This document shows positions 28,606 to 36,911 of a stretch of DNA of 64,000 bases, one piece after another; the stretch's first letter is position 1; each line of letters begins with the position of its first letter. The notes below the pieces were generated by a model. The model was not told where the DNA came from. It did not search any database and was given only the letters and a program-made list of their open reading frames with translations. The DNA comes from an uncultured Clostridia bacterium (GTDB lineage Bacteria; Bacillota; Clostridia; Christensenellales; Borkfalkiaceae). The position numbers and the translations under genes were made by a program. The stretch covers positions 124,001 to 188,000 of the forward strand of contig CAJFQM010000001.1 of NCBI GenBank assembly GCA_904419075.1. Reading direction: 5' to 3'.

Positions 28606-29976
28606 ATGGATAAAATTCAATTGCTGCAAGAAAGAAAGGCGAAAATTGCGGAAGCGGGCAAGGAAATCAGATCGCAGATCACCTCGCTCGTCGATGAAGA
28701 CAGCTTTGTCGAACTTTCCGCGTTCAGCTTTTCTAAAAACGAGTTTTACGGAGAGGACGCCGCGGGCGAGGGAGTCGTAACGGGCTTCGCCACTATCGAC
28801 GGTTATCCGTTTTATCTCGTCGCGCAGAATTTCAAGGTACTTTCGGGCGGCGTTTCAAAAGCGAATTGTGACAAAATCGCTAAGTGTTTGGATGCGGCAG
28901 AGAAAAATTCTACTCCCGTAATTTATCTTTTGAATACGCTCGGCGTACAGGTGGGAGAAGGGGTTACCGTTCTCGAGGGCTTGGGAAAACTTCTAATGAG
29001 AAGCACTCAGCTAAAAGGCGTGGTTCCCCAGTATGCAATCGTCGACGGGGAAGTATATGGTTCCGCGGCTATGTTGGCGGCAATCGCAGATTTTTCTTTC
29101 TTTATCGAAAAAAAGAGCGTCCTTGCTATAAACAGTCCGTTGGTGCTTTCCGCCAAGGCGGGAAAAAATCTTCCCAAAGAGGAGGTCGGCGGAGCCAAAG
29201 CATTGGATAAGTCCGGCATCGCGGCTTTTGAGGTGAAAGAACTTTCCGAAATAAAATCCAAAATTTCCGCAATCAGCGAGCTTCTGGACATGCCGATGAT
29301 CGATGCCGAACTCAATGAACCCGTTCCCGCGCTCAACGAAGAGGGGGTAACGGCGGAAACTTTAATGTCTGTCTTTGAAAATCCCGTAGAGATCGGGTCT
29401 GCTTACGAAAAAGAAATTCGCACGGTACTCGGCCGTATCGGCGGAATTTCCGTCGCCGCCGTAGTGTTTGACGGAGGCGAAAAGGGAGTGGAGCTCAATG
29501 CGGCGAAATTGGCGAAAATTAAAGATTTTGCCGAGCTTGCCTGCTGTTATCAGCTTCCGTTTCTTACCTTTACGGACGTGAAAGGCATGGAAGCGTCCAT
29601 GAGTGTCAACAACAGTCGCGCGATGAAAGAAGCGGCGGAATATCTCGATATGCTCGATACGATCGATACGGCAAAGATCGCCGTAGTTTATAAAAAGGCG
29701 ATCGGGCTGGGGTATTCTTTGTTTGCTGCGAAATCGGTAGGCTTCGATTACACGTGTGCCTTTGCGAACGCGCAAATCGCCCTGTTTGACGGAGTGCAGG
29801 GCGCATTGGTGGAATTCGGCGGCGAAAAGGCAGATAAAGCAACCTTGGCCGCGAAATATGCGGATGAAAATTCCGATCCCGTCAATGCGGCAAAAGACGG
29901 ATATATCGATGCGATTATCGAACCGCAGTTCGTAAAACAATATTTGATTGCTTCCCTGCAAATGCTCGCGAAGTAA
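28606..29976 (+). CDS. Acyl-CoA carboxyltransferase subunit (MmdA-like)
   Basis: A 456-residue member of the acyl-CoA carboxyltransferase superfamily (PF01039), with two crotonase-like halves. FKVLSGGVSKANCDKI and LGVQVGEGVTVLEGLGKLL fall in the first half, and AKIAVVYKKAIGLGYSLFAAK and EFGGEKADKATLAAKYADE in the second. Family members (MmdA, PccB) move carboxyl between biotin and an acyl-CoA such as methylmalonyl-CoA. It is about 50 residues shorter than typical MmdA, and several usual glycine-rich oxyanion loops are altered, so its acyl-CoA cannot be assigned. First gene of a five-gene operon with OadG-like, biotin carrier, OadB and OadA-like subunits. Confidence 0.82.
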   Translation: MDKIQLLQERKAKIAEAGKEIRSQITSLVDEDSFVELSAFSFSKNEFYGEDAAGEGVVTGFATIDGYPFYLVAQNFKVLSGGVSKANCDKIAKCLDAAEKNSTPVIYLLNTLGVQVGEGVTVLEGLGKLLMRSTQLKGVVPQYAIVDGEVYGSAAMLAAIADFSFFIEKKSVLAINSPLVLSAKAGKNLPKEEVGGAKALDKSGIAAFEVKELSEIKSKISAISELLDMPMIDAELNEPVPALNEEGVTAETLMSVFENPVEIGSAYEKEIRTVLGRIGGISVAAVVFDGGEKGVELNAAKLAKIKDFAELACCYQLPFLTFTDVKGMEASMSVNNSRAMKEAAEYLDMLDTIDTAKIAVVYKKAIGLGYSLFAAKSVGFDYTCAFANAQIALFDGVQGALVEFGGEKADKATLAAKYADENSDPVNAAKDGYIDAIIEPQFVKQYLIASLQMLAK

Positions 29977-29988
29977 AGGCGGTTGGTT

Positions 29989-30366
29989 ATGTGGAATAAT
30001 TTATTGGCAGTATCGAGCGAACTTTCGGACGAATATCCGAAGTATGTCGGAATCGGCGAAGCCGCAATCGACGCGCTTCTCGGATTTATCGTCGTCTTTA
30101 TCGGTATCGCTTTTTTGATTTTCGTCGTGTGGTTAGTCGGATATATTATGCGCAAAACATCCGGGAAACAGCCGATTAAGAAGAAGCAGAAAGTTGAAAA
30201 AGAGGTAATTGAAGATAAAGAGACAACATCTCCCGTTCCCGTTTCTGAGACATTTGAGGAAATTCCGGAAGAGACGGTCGCGGCAATTACGGCCGCATTA
30301 ATGGCTTACTATGCAAAAGAAAAACCGAAATGCGAATTTACGGTAAAAAGAATCAAGAGAATTTAA
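29989..30366 (+). CDS. OadG-like small subunit of sodium-translocating decarboxylase
   Basis: A 125-residue single-span membrane protein (span about residues 20-48, FIVVFIGIAFLIFVVWLVGY), with an acidic linker and a C-terminal ETVAAITAALMAYYA segment as in OadG/MmdD-type subunits that hold the complex together. The ATG at 29989 follows AAAGGCGG; a TTG two codons earlier touches that site. Sequence is only weakly conserved in this family, so the name rests largely on size, topology and operon position. Confidence 0.75.
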   Translation: MWNNLLAVSSELSDEYPKYVGIGEAAIDALLGFIVVFIGIAFLIFVVWLVGYIMRKTSGKQPIKKKQKVEKEVIEDKETTSPVPVSETFEEIPEETVAAITAALMAYYAKEKPKCEFTVKRIKRI

Positions 30367-30380
30367 GGAGAAAATAAATC

Positions 30381-30773
30381 ATGCGTAATTTTGTTATCAC
30401 TGTTAACGGTAAAAGTTATGAAGTAGGCGTAGAAGAAGTCGGCTCGGCCGCTTCGGCTCCTGTCGTTTCCGCGGCAGTCCCGCAAACCGCGGCCCCGGCC
30501 GTTCAGACGCCCAAGACCGCGCCTCAGGCAGCGCCTTCCGCTCCGAAGGCGGCTCCCGCAAACGGAGAGAAATTACTTTCTCCTTTCCCCGGACTTATAA
30601 AATCTCTCCTCGTCGCGGAAGGAGCAACGGTGAAGAAGGATCAACCTATTCTTGTACTCGAAGCGATGAAGATGGATAACGATATCACTTCTCCCTGCGA
30701 CGGAGTGGTTTCTTTCTGTGTGACGAAGGGCGCGAATGTTGAATCCGATACCGTCCTTGCCGTCATCGGTTAA
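30381..30773 (+). CDS. Biotin carboxyl carrier protein of decarboxylase complex
   Basis: A 130-residue biotin/lipoyl-attachment protein. The biotinylated lysine lies in EAMKMD (near residue 97), inside the usual hammerhead domain. An Ala/Pro-rich swinging linker covers about residues 22-62. It shuttles carboxyl between the carboxyltransferase sites and the OadB decarboxylation site in the membrane. The linker is richer in GC than the rest of the operon because of its Ala/Pro content. Start after AAGGAGAAAA. Confidence 0.93.
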   Translation: MRNFVITVNGKSYEVGVEEVGSAASAPVVSAAVPQTAAPAVQTPKTAPQAAPSAPKAAPANGEKLLSPFPGLIKSLLVAEGATVKKDQPILVLEAMKMDNDITSPCDGVVSFCVTKGANVESDTVLAVIG

Positions 30774-30794
30774 AAGAATTAGGGAGAAAAATCA

Positions 30795-31988
30795 ATGACG
30801 CAAAATCTACTCGTCGATGTCGGCGAGATGCTTAAAGGGTTATGGGAATCTTCCGGGCTCGCAAACGGAACATGGCAGAATTATGTCATGCTTTTGATTT
30901 CCTTTATTCTTTTTTATCTCGCGATTGTCAAAAAATTTGAGCCGTTATTGCTCCTGCCCATTGCGTTCGGTATGTTTATTATCAATATTCCCGGCGCATA
31001 CGATATTTTGTGGGGAACCTATCCCGAGGGCGTCGAACATACTTATGAAAATGTTCAGTCAAGAGGGCTTTTGTGGTATCTCTTTTACGGCGTACAAAAC
31101 GTAATTTATCCGCCGCTCATTTTCTTGGGGATCGGTGCAATGACCGATTTCGGACCTCTTATTTCCAATCCCAAGAGTATGTTGATCGGTGCGGCGGCTC
31201 AGCTCGGGATTTTCGTTGCGCTCATCTTGTCGGTCGTGCTCGGGTTCGATCTTGCGGCGGCCTGCTCGATTGCAATTATCGGCGGTGCTGACGGCCCTAC
31301 GGCTTTGTACGTAACACAGATGATGTCGAAATTTACGAATGAGGATTTGCTCTCCGCTATAGCGATTGCCGCCTATTCGTATATGGCTCTTATCCCCATC
31401 ATTCAGAAGCCTTTGATGAGATTGCTCGTCCCCAAGAAAGAAAGAGCAATCAAGATGAAGCAACTCCGTACCGTCAGCAAGTTGGAGAAAATTATATTCC
31501 CCATTCTTGTGACATTGGTGGTCGGTATTCTTCTTCCCGATGCGATGCCTCTCCTCGGTATGCTGATGCTCGGAAATATTCTGCGCGAATCGGGCGTGGC
31601 GGAACGTCTTTCTTCTCAGGCGCAGAACGGACTCATGAATACGGTGACGATCTTTCTCGGCGTCTGCGTCGGCTGCAAGGCTTTCGGCGGCGTATTCCTG
31701 ACCTGGTCTACGATTAAAATTATTCTTCTCGGGTTGTTTGCTTTCGTATTCGGTACGATCGGCGGCCTTTTGATGGGCAGACTGATGTGCAAACTTTCCA
31801 AGGGAAAAATTAATCCGTTGATCGGGAGCGCGGGTGTTTCTGCCGTTCCGATGGCGGCCCGTATTTCCGAGGACGTGGGACGGGAATCTGATCCGAGCAA
31901 TCATTTGCTGATGCACGCGATGGGTCCGAACGTGGCAGGCGTCATCGGTTCGGCGATTGCCGCGGGCTTCCTCTTATCGCTGTTCTAA
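30795..31988 (+). CDS. oadB: Sodium ion-translocating decarboxylase beta subunit (OadB/MmdB family)
   Basis: A 397-residue integral membrane protein with about nine to eleven segments. It decarboxylates carboxybiotin and pumps sodium out. The sodium and carboxybiotin sites are visible in IIGGADGPTALYVTQMM (essential Asp) and VGCKAFGGVFL. The conserved C-terminal block SAVPMAARISED also fits. There is a GGGAGAAAA ribosome site. Whether the complex decarboxylates oxaloacetate or methylmalonyl-CoA cannot be read from this subunit. Confidence 0.93.
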   Translation: MTQNLLVDVGEMLKGLWESSGLANGTWQNYVMLLISFILFYLAIVKKFEPLLLLPIAFGMFIINIPGAYDILWGTYPEGVEHTYENVQSRGLLWYLFYGVQNVIYPPLIFLGIGAMTDFGPLISNPKSMLIGAAAQLGIFVALILSVVLGFDLAAACSIAIIGGADGPTALYVTQMMSKFTNEDLLSAIAIAAYSYMALIPIIQKPLMRLLVPKKERAIKMKQLRTVSKLEKIIFPILVTLVVGILLPDAMPLLGMLMLGNILRESGVAERLSSQAQNGLMNTVTIFLGVCVGCKAFGGVFLTWSTIKIILLGLFAFVFGTIGGLLMGRLMCKLSKGKINPLIGSAGVSAVPMAARISEDVGRESDPSNHLLMHAMGPNVAGVIGSAIAAGFLLSLF

Positions 31989-32008
31989 TAAGGAGATAAA
32001 AAACGATT

Positions 32009-33430
32009 ATGGAAATAAAAACTGAAAACAGAAAAGTATTGATTACGGAAACAATTTTGCGCGATGCGCATCAGTCTCAGGCTGCAACGAGAATGCGGCT
32101 GGACGAAATGCTTCCCGTTTTGGAACAGCTGGACGATATCGGCTATTATTCCCTCGAAGCTTGGGGCGGAGCGACTTTTGACTCCTGTCTTCGGTTCCTT
32201 AACGAAGATCCTTGGGAAAGATTGAGAACGCTGAAAGCGCATCTCAAAAAGACGCCCATTCAAATGCTTCTGAGAGGGCAGAATCTGTTGGGGTATCGCC
32301 ATTATGCCGACGATCTCGTCGAAAAATTCGTGGAAAAATCTATCGAAAACGGCGTCGGTGTCGTCCGTGTGTTCGATGCATTGAACGATCCCAGAAACCT
32401 CGAAACCTCCATGAAGGCGATTAAGAAATACGGCGGAGTCTGCGAAGCGACGATTTGTTATACGACCGGCCCCGTATATACGAAAGAGTATTTCGTAAAG
32501 CTCGGTAAACAGCTTGAAGATATGGGCGCGGATAATATCTGTCTGAAAGATATGGCCAATCTTCTGCTTCCCTTCGATACGTATGAACTTGTAAAAGCAC
32601 TTAAAAAGGAACTTCGGCCCGAAACCAAACTTCACCTGCATACGCATAATACGACCGGAACGGGCGACATGGTCTATCTTATGGCGATTCTGGCGGGAGT
32701 GGATATCGTCGATACGGCGCTTTCTCCTCTCGGAAACGGTACTTCGCAGCCCGCTACCGAACCTTTGGTGGCAACCTTAAAGGGAACGGGCTATGATACG
32801 GGCATAGAAATTGCGAAATTGCTTCCGATCGTACAGCATTTCAAGAAAGTGGAAAAGAGGTTGAAGGACGACGGTATTCTCACCGATAAAGTGAAGGGAA
32901 TCGACGTCAATACGCTCATTTATCAGGTTCCGGGAGGAATGTTGTCCAATCTTATCAATCAGCTTAAAAAAGCGGGAAAGGAAGACAAGTTGATGGAATG
33001 TCTCGCGGAAGTCCCCAACGTGAGAAAGGATTGCGGTTATCCGCCGTTGGTTACTCCTTCCTCTCAGATTGTCGGGACGCAGGCGGTTCTCAATGTCATC
33101 ATGGGCGAGCGCTATAAAATGGTGACGAAAGAGACGAAAGATCTTTTCGCTGGTAAATACGGAAAACTCCCGATGCCCATCAATGAAGAAGTGGCTAAGA
33201 AGGTATTGGGCGATACGAAGCGCATTACTTATCGTCCGGCCGACGACTTGAAGCCCGAATATGAGGATATCAAGAAGAAGGTCATCGAAATGGGGTATTA
33301 TGAGAAAGAAGAAGATGTTCTTTCCTATGCCGTATTCGAACAGGTGGCTGAGAATTTCTTCAAATGGAGAGAAGCGCAGAAAGACGGTGTGGACAGAGAT
33401 CTTGCCAAGGGAAATGTTTATCCCGTCTGA
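32009..33430 (+). CDS. Oxaloacetate decarboxylase alpha / pyruvate carboxylase subunit B-type carboxyltransferase
   Basis: A 473-residue DRE-TIM barrel carboxyltransferase. DAHQS and LHLHTHNTTG supply metal ligands, MANLLLP includes the lysine-region loop (CLKDMA), and the conserved PGGMLSNL and GTQAV blocks follow. It ends at the PYC_OADA domain without a fused biotin domain; the biotin is on the separate 130-residue carrier. This enzyme exchanges carboxyl between biotin and pyruvate/oxaloacetate. Together with the MmdA-like subunit at 28606 the operon could act as a transcarboxylase like that of Propionibacterium, with OadB as an added sodium pump. Confidence 0.92.
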   Translation: MEIKTENRKVLITETILRDAHQSQAATRMRLDEMLPVLEQLDDIGYYSLEAWGGATFDSCLRFLNEDPWERLRTLKAHLKKTPIQMLLRGQNLLGYRHYADDLVEKFVEKSIENGVGVVRVFDALNDPRNLETSMKAIKKYGGVCEATICYTTGPVYTKEYFVKLGKQLEDMGADNICLKDMANLLLPFDTYELVKALKKELRPETKLHLHTHNTTGTGDMVYLMAILAGVDIVDTALSPLGNGTSQPATEPLVATLKGTGYDTGIEIAKLLPIVQHFKKVEKRLKDDGILTDKVKGIDVNTLIYQVPGGMLSNLINQLKKAGKEDKLMECLAEVPNVRKDCGYPPLVTPSSQIVGTQAVLNVIMGERYKMVTKETKDLFAGKYGKLPMPINEEVAKKVLGDTKRITYRPADDLKPEYEDIKKKVIEMGYYEKEEDVLSYAVFEQVAENFFKWREAQKDGVDRDLAKGNVYPV

Positions 33431-33449
33431 AAAAATTGCATGAATTAAA

Positions 33450-33484
33450 AATTTCGGCGCAGGATTTCCGCGCCGAAATTCTTT
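33450..33484 (+). terminator. Terminator of the decarboxylase operon
   Basis: A perfect 11-base stem AATTTCGGCGC/GCGCCGAAATT with a nine-base loop lies 19 bases after the last gene. The T tract is short (CTTTG), so strength is uncertain. Confidence 0.7.
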
Positions 33485-33663
33485 GTGTTACAGAGAATTT
33501 TCAAAGACCTTAAATAATTCCTCCGTAGTATAGGGGAAACTGGCAAATCATTGTGCGTCAGAGAAAGATAGCAAAAAGTATTAAAACGAAATCGAAAAAC
33601 GAACGAAAAACAAGCCGCGCTTTTTCGCGGTAAAATATCGGTCAAAGAATAAAAGGTATAACA

Positions 33664-34905
33664 ATGAAAAAGGTGTGCATCGTCGGCGGAGGAGCCGCGG
33701 GACTTATGGCGGCTTATGCCGCCGCCAAAAACGGAAACGACGTTCTTCTTTTCGAAAAGAACGAAAAATTGGGAAAAAAAATCTACATTACGGGAAAAGG
33801 ACGCTGTAATATTACCAACGACATTTCTCCCGACGAATTTTTGGAAAATGTCGTCCGCGGCCGAAAATTTCTTACGGGCGCCGTTTGGTCTTTCCCTCCC
33901 AAAAGCGTTATGGAATTTTTTGTCTCTCACGGTCTGCCCCTTAAAACCGAACGCGGAGGCCGAGTCTTTCCCGTTTCCGACCACGCGAGCGATGTTACCA
34001 AAACTTTGGAAAAAGCCTGTCGTTCGGTCGGGGTTCAATTTTTGCTCAATGAAAAAGTTGTCTGTTTGAAAACTTCTATGTCTGACGTAGATATTATGCC
34101 TCGCATAGTAGCTGTAAGGACGGAAAAGGGAAAATACGAATGCGGGGAAGCGATCGTCTGTACGGGCGGACTGAGCTATCCTTCGACGGGTTCGACGGGA
34201 GACGGTTATCGGTTTGCCGACGAGGCGGGACTGCGCGTGACGGATTTACGGCCGGGGCTTTGCGGAATCGAATTGAAGGGGGCTCTTTTCAAGGATTTGC
34301 AGGGACTGTCTTTGAAAAATGTTGCCTTAAAAGCGAAAAACGGCAAAAAGTTGATTTATGACGGGTTCGGGGAGATGCTTTTTACGCATTTCGGAATATC
34401 GGGTCCGTTGGTGCTCTCTCTTTCCAGCCTGATCAATCGCCTCGACTTAAAAAACGTGATTCTGGAACTGGATTTGAAGCCCGCGCTCGACAGACAGACG
34501 TTGGATAAACGAATTTTAAGAGATTTTGAAAAATACAAGAATCGGCATATCGATAATGCCATGTCGGATTTATTGCCGCAGAAAATGATTTCGGCGGTGT
34601 TGGCCGCAAGCGGGATTTCGGAGAAAAAAAACGTGAATGTTCTCACGAAAGAGGAGCGCGGGAAATTATTGAATATATTGAAAGGATTTCCCTTACAGCC
34701 CGCAGGATTAAGGGATTTTTGCGAAGCGATCGTTACCTCCGGCGGAGTGGATTTGTCCGAGATCGATCCGCGCACAATGGAAGCGAAGAAAGTAAAGGGA
34801 TTGCGTTTTTGCGGAGAGGTGTTGGACGCGGATGCTTTTACGGGCGGCTATAATCTCCAAATTGCCTTTTCGACGGGATATGCGGCGGGAAACAGCATAA
34901 GATAA
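33664..34905 (+). CDS. BaiN/HI0933-type FAD-dependent oxidoreductase, interrupted in frame by a palindromic element
   Basis: A 413-residue flavoprotein. The FAD-binding loop is VGGGAAGLMAAYAAAKNG at the N-terminus, and GKGRCNITND, CTGGLSYPSTGSTGDGY and GEVLDADAFTGGYNLQIAFSTGYAAG are diagnostic for the HI0933/BaiN/YhiN family. One member, BaiN, acts in bile acid 7-dehydroxylation, but most have unknown substrates. Residues 138-149 (SMSDVDIMPRIV) are encoded by copy 3 of the 37-base element, inserted in the loop before the VAVRTEKGK strand where homologues have a short turn. The frame stays open, so the protein is probably still made. Start is the ATG after AAAAGGTATA. Confidence 0.88.
   Translation: MKKVCIVGGGAAGLMAAYAAAKNGNDVLLFEKNEKLGKKIYITGKGRCNITNDISPDEFLENVVRGRKFLTGAVWSFPPKSVMEFFVSHGLPLKTERGGRVFPVSDHASDVTKTLEKACRSVGVQFLLNEKVVCLKTSMSDVDIMPRIVAVRTEKGKYECGEAIVCTGGLSYPSTGSTGDGYRFADEAGLRVTDLRPGLCGIELKGALFKDLQGLSLKNVALKAKNGKKLIYDGFGEMLFTHFGISGPLVLSLSSLINRLDLKNVILELDLKPALDRQTLDKRILRDFEKYKNRHIDNAMSDLLPQKMISAVLAASGISEKKNVNVLTKEERGKLLNILKGFPLQPAGLRDFCEAIVTSGGVDLSEIDPRTMEAKKVKGLRFCGEVLDADAFTGGYNLQIAFSTGYAAGNSIR
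34074..34110. repeat. 37-base palindromic element, copy 3 (inside the BaiN-like gene)
   Basis: It aligns over all 37 bases, without gaps, with copies 1 and 2. Its left half is nearly identical to copy 1 (CTATGTCTGACGTA against CTATGTCTGACATA) and its right half to copy 2 (ending CGCATAGTA). The inverted repeat is now imperfect. It is read in the same frame as the open frame of copies 1 and 2 and adds about 12 residues to the host protein. Confidence 0.75.
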
Positions 34906-35070
34906 AATTGGGGAAGGAGTAAAACTCGTCCTCAGTTTTCTCTTAACGACAAATAGAAATTTTTCTTGTGAATATATTCGATTATGCTGAATGTTTTTCG
35001 GGAAGAATTTCATTTTATCGAAAAATGTCACCCAAAGGAGTAAAACCTTTCTGCGCTTTAAGCAAAAGGC

Positions 35071-35099
35071 TTGACGGATTTTATTTTTACGTATATAAT
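35071..35099 (+). promoter_or_regulatory. Sigma-A promoter of the aroH/cmk-plsC-ispH/S1 operon
   Basis: TTGACG (35071-35076) and TATAAT (35094-35099) with a 17-base spacer, 46 bases before the start codon. Confidence 0.75.
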
Positions 35100-35144
35100 A
35101 AAACAAGACTCGATAATGGTATTTTCCGACACAGAGGAGAAAAA

Positions 35145-36152
35145 ATGACGATAATTCGCGGAGCGACTACGATAGAAAGAGATTGTAAGGACGAAATTTT
35201 TTCGTCGGTGAAAGAGTTGGTCGATGAAATTTTTCGGGCAAATTTTCTGAAAAAAGCAGAGGTACGATGTATCGTCTTTTCTTTGACCAAGGATATTCAC
35301 GCTTACCATCCGGCAAAAGCGGCGCGGGAGGCCGGTTACGATTTTTGTCCGTTGTTTGCCTGCACGGAGCCGGAAATAGAAGGGGGGCTTCCGTTGTGTA
35401 TCCGCACGATGATTTTTACGGAAAACACCTTTTCGGCCAAACACATCTATCAGAAGGGAGCAAAAGTTTTGAGAAAAGATATTTCGTCAATCTATAATAT
35501 TGCTTTGGACGGCCCCGCAGGGAGCGGAAAGAGCACGATAGCAAAAATTTTGGCGAGGGATTACGATATTCTCTATCTCGATACGGGAGCGATGTATCGT
35601 GCCTGCGCCCTGAAAGCGTTAAAGGAAGGAATCGATGTAAAGGACGCCGCAAAAGTCGGAAAAATGCTGGAAAATTTAGATTTGAGCGTCGAATACCAAG
35701 GCGGGAAGCAACATACTTTTTTGGACGGAAAAGATGTTTCCGAAGAAATTCGCAGGAATGAAGTTTCCATGGCCGCTTCCGATATTTCCGCACTCAAATC
35801 GGTGCGGGAGAAAATGGTGGAAATGCAGCGGGAAATCGCAAAAAAGACTTCCTGTGTACTCGACGGTCGGGATATAGGTTCTTTTGTCCTTCCCGATGCG
35901 AAGTTCAAGTTTTACGTTACGGCGGACAGTCGCGTTCGCGCGGAGAGGCGATATAAAGAATTGCTCGGACGCGGGCAAAAAGTCGATTTCGAAACTTTGC
36001 ACCAGGAAATCGTCAGAAGGGATAAGCAAGATTCCGAACGGGAATTTTCGCCTTTGAAAATTGCCGACGACGCTATAGTAGTGGATACTTCCGATCTCGG
36101 AATAGACGAGGTCGTCGCAAAGATCAAATCCCTTATACAATCGAGAATATAG
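35145..36152 (+). CDS. Fusion of AroH-type chorismate mutase and cytidylate kinase
   Basis: A 335-residue two-domain protein. Residues 1-112 match monofunctional AroH chorismate mutase: RGATTIERD (R5), HPAKAAREAGY, CTEPEIEGGLPLCIR with E75 and R87, and Y102, aligning with Arg7, Glu78, Arg90 and Tyr108 of B. subtilis AroH. Residues 115-335 are cytidylate kinase: ALDGPAGSGKST (P-loop, about 123-131), LDTGAMYRA, DGRDIGSFVLPDA and RRDKQDSEREFSPL. The first step would make prephenate for Phe/Tyr, the second phosphorylates CMP/dCMP. The long upstream open frame is rejected because ACAGAGGAGAAAAAATG gives a clear start. No aro genes are adjacent. Confidence 0.88.
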   Translation: MTIIRGATTIERDCKDEIFSSVKELVDEIFRANFLKKAEVRCIVFSLTKDIHAYHPAKAAREAGYDFCPLFACTEPEIEGGLPLCIRTMIFTENTFSAKHIYQKGAKVLRKDISSIYNIALDGPAGSGKSTIAKILARDYDILYLDTGAMYRACALKALKEGIDVKDAAKVGKMLENLDLSVEYQGGKQHTFLDGKDVSEEIRRNEVSMAASDISALKSVREKMVEMQREIAKKTSCVLDGRDIGSFVLPDAKFKFYVTADSRVRAERRYKELLGRGQKVDFETLHQEIVRRDKQDSEREFSPLKIADDAIVVDTSDLGIDEVVAKIKSLIQSRI

Positions 36153-36185
36153 CTTGATTTCAGGCATAAAGAGGAAAATTTGTTT

Positions 36186-36911
36186 ATGGAAGAAAAGCAC
36201 GTTTCAGAGGACGGAAAGAAAAGAAAAGAATCCAAAAAGAAAAGGTCCGTAACTGTCCCCGCAAACAAAAAGGGACGTCATATAATGGGTCTTTTGAATG
36301 TTCTGCGCGTTATCGTCATTCCTATTTTTTGGTTGTGTCTGCCGTTTCGGTTTTACGGCAAGAGAAAAGTTGCGGACGGGGCCTGCGTCTATATCGGCAA
36401 TCATTATCGGATATGGGACGTCATTTATCCCGCGAGCACTACCTGGGAAGGAATTCATTATATTTCCAAAAAATCGGTGGTGCACAACTGGTTCATGGGA
36501 TTTTTCTGCAAGCATCTGAAAGCCATAGAAGTCAGTCGTGACGGCAGCGACGTACGCGCGATTATGGATTCCTTAAAATGTTTGAAAAACGGAGAAAAAA
36601 TCTGTATCTTTCCCGAAGGCACGAGGAATAAGACGAATGCGGATATGTTGCCGTTCAAATCGGGCGCTTCCGTCATGGCGATCAAAGCGCGGGTTCCCAT
36701 CGTTCCCATTATGCAGTATAAGAAGCCGAAGCCCTTCCGCCTCAATCATATCCTTATCGGAGAGCCGTTTGAATTTACGGAATACTACGATAAAAAACTG
36801 ACGGACGAGCTCATACGGGAAGCGGACGAAAAGTTGAGGGAAAAACTCTTGGAAATGCGCCGCGAACATGCGGAATTTTTGGCAGCGAAGAAAAGGAGAA
36901 AAAAAGCCTGA
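36186..36911 (+). CDS. plsC: 1-acyl-sn-glycerol-3-phosphate acyltransferase (PlsC family)
   Basis: A 241-residue membrane-associated acyltransferase that makes phosphatidic acid. The catalytic NHxxxxD motif appears as NHYRIWD, and FPEGTRNK binds the phosphate; IVPIMQYKKPKPF and the VIPIFWLCLPFRFYG hydrophobic segment fit the family. The N-terminus has an unusual very basic extension of about 35 residues before the membrane segment; an internal ATG at codon 34 could be the true start, but the ATG at 36186 follows AAAGAGGAAAA. The cmk-plsC-ispH order is common in Clostridia. The stop is directly followed by the ispH start. Confidence 0.9.
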   Translation: MEEKHVSEDGKKRKESKKKRSVTVPANKKGRHIMGLLNVLRVIVIPIFWLCLPFRFYGKRKVADGACVYIGNHYRIWDVIYPASTTWEGIHYISKKSVVHNWFMGFFCKHLKAIEVSRDGSDVRAIMDSLKCLKNGEKICIFPEGTRNKTNADMLPFKSGASVMAIKARVPIVPIMQYKKPKPFRLNHILIGEPFEFTEYYDKKLTDELIREADEKLREKLLEMRREHAEFLAAKKRRKKA

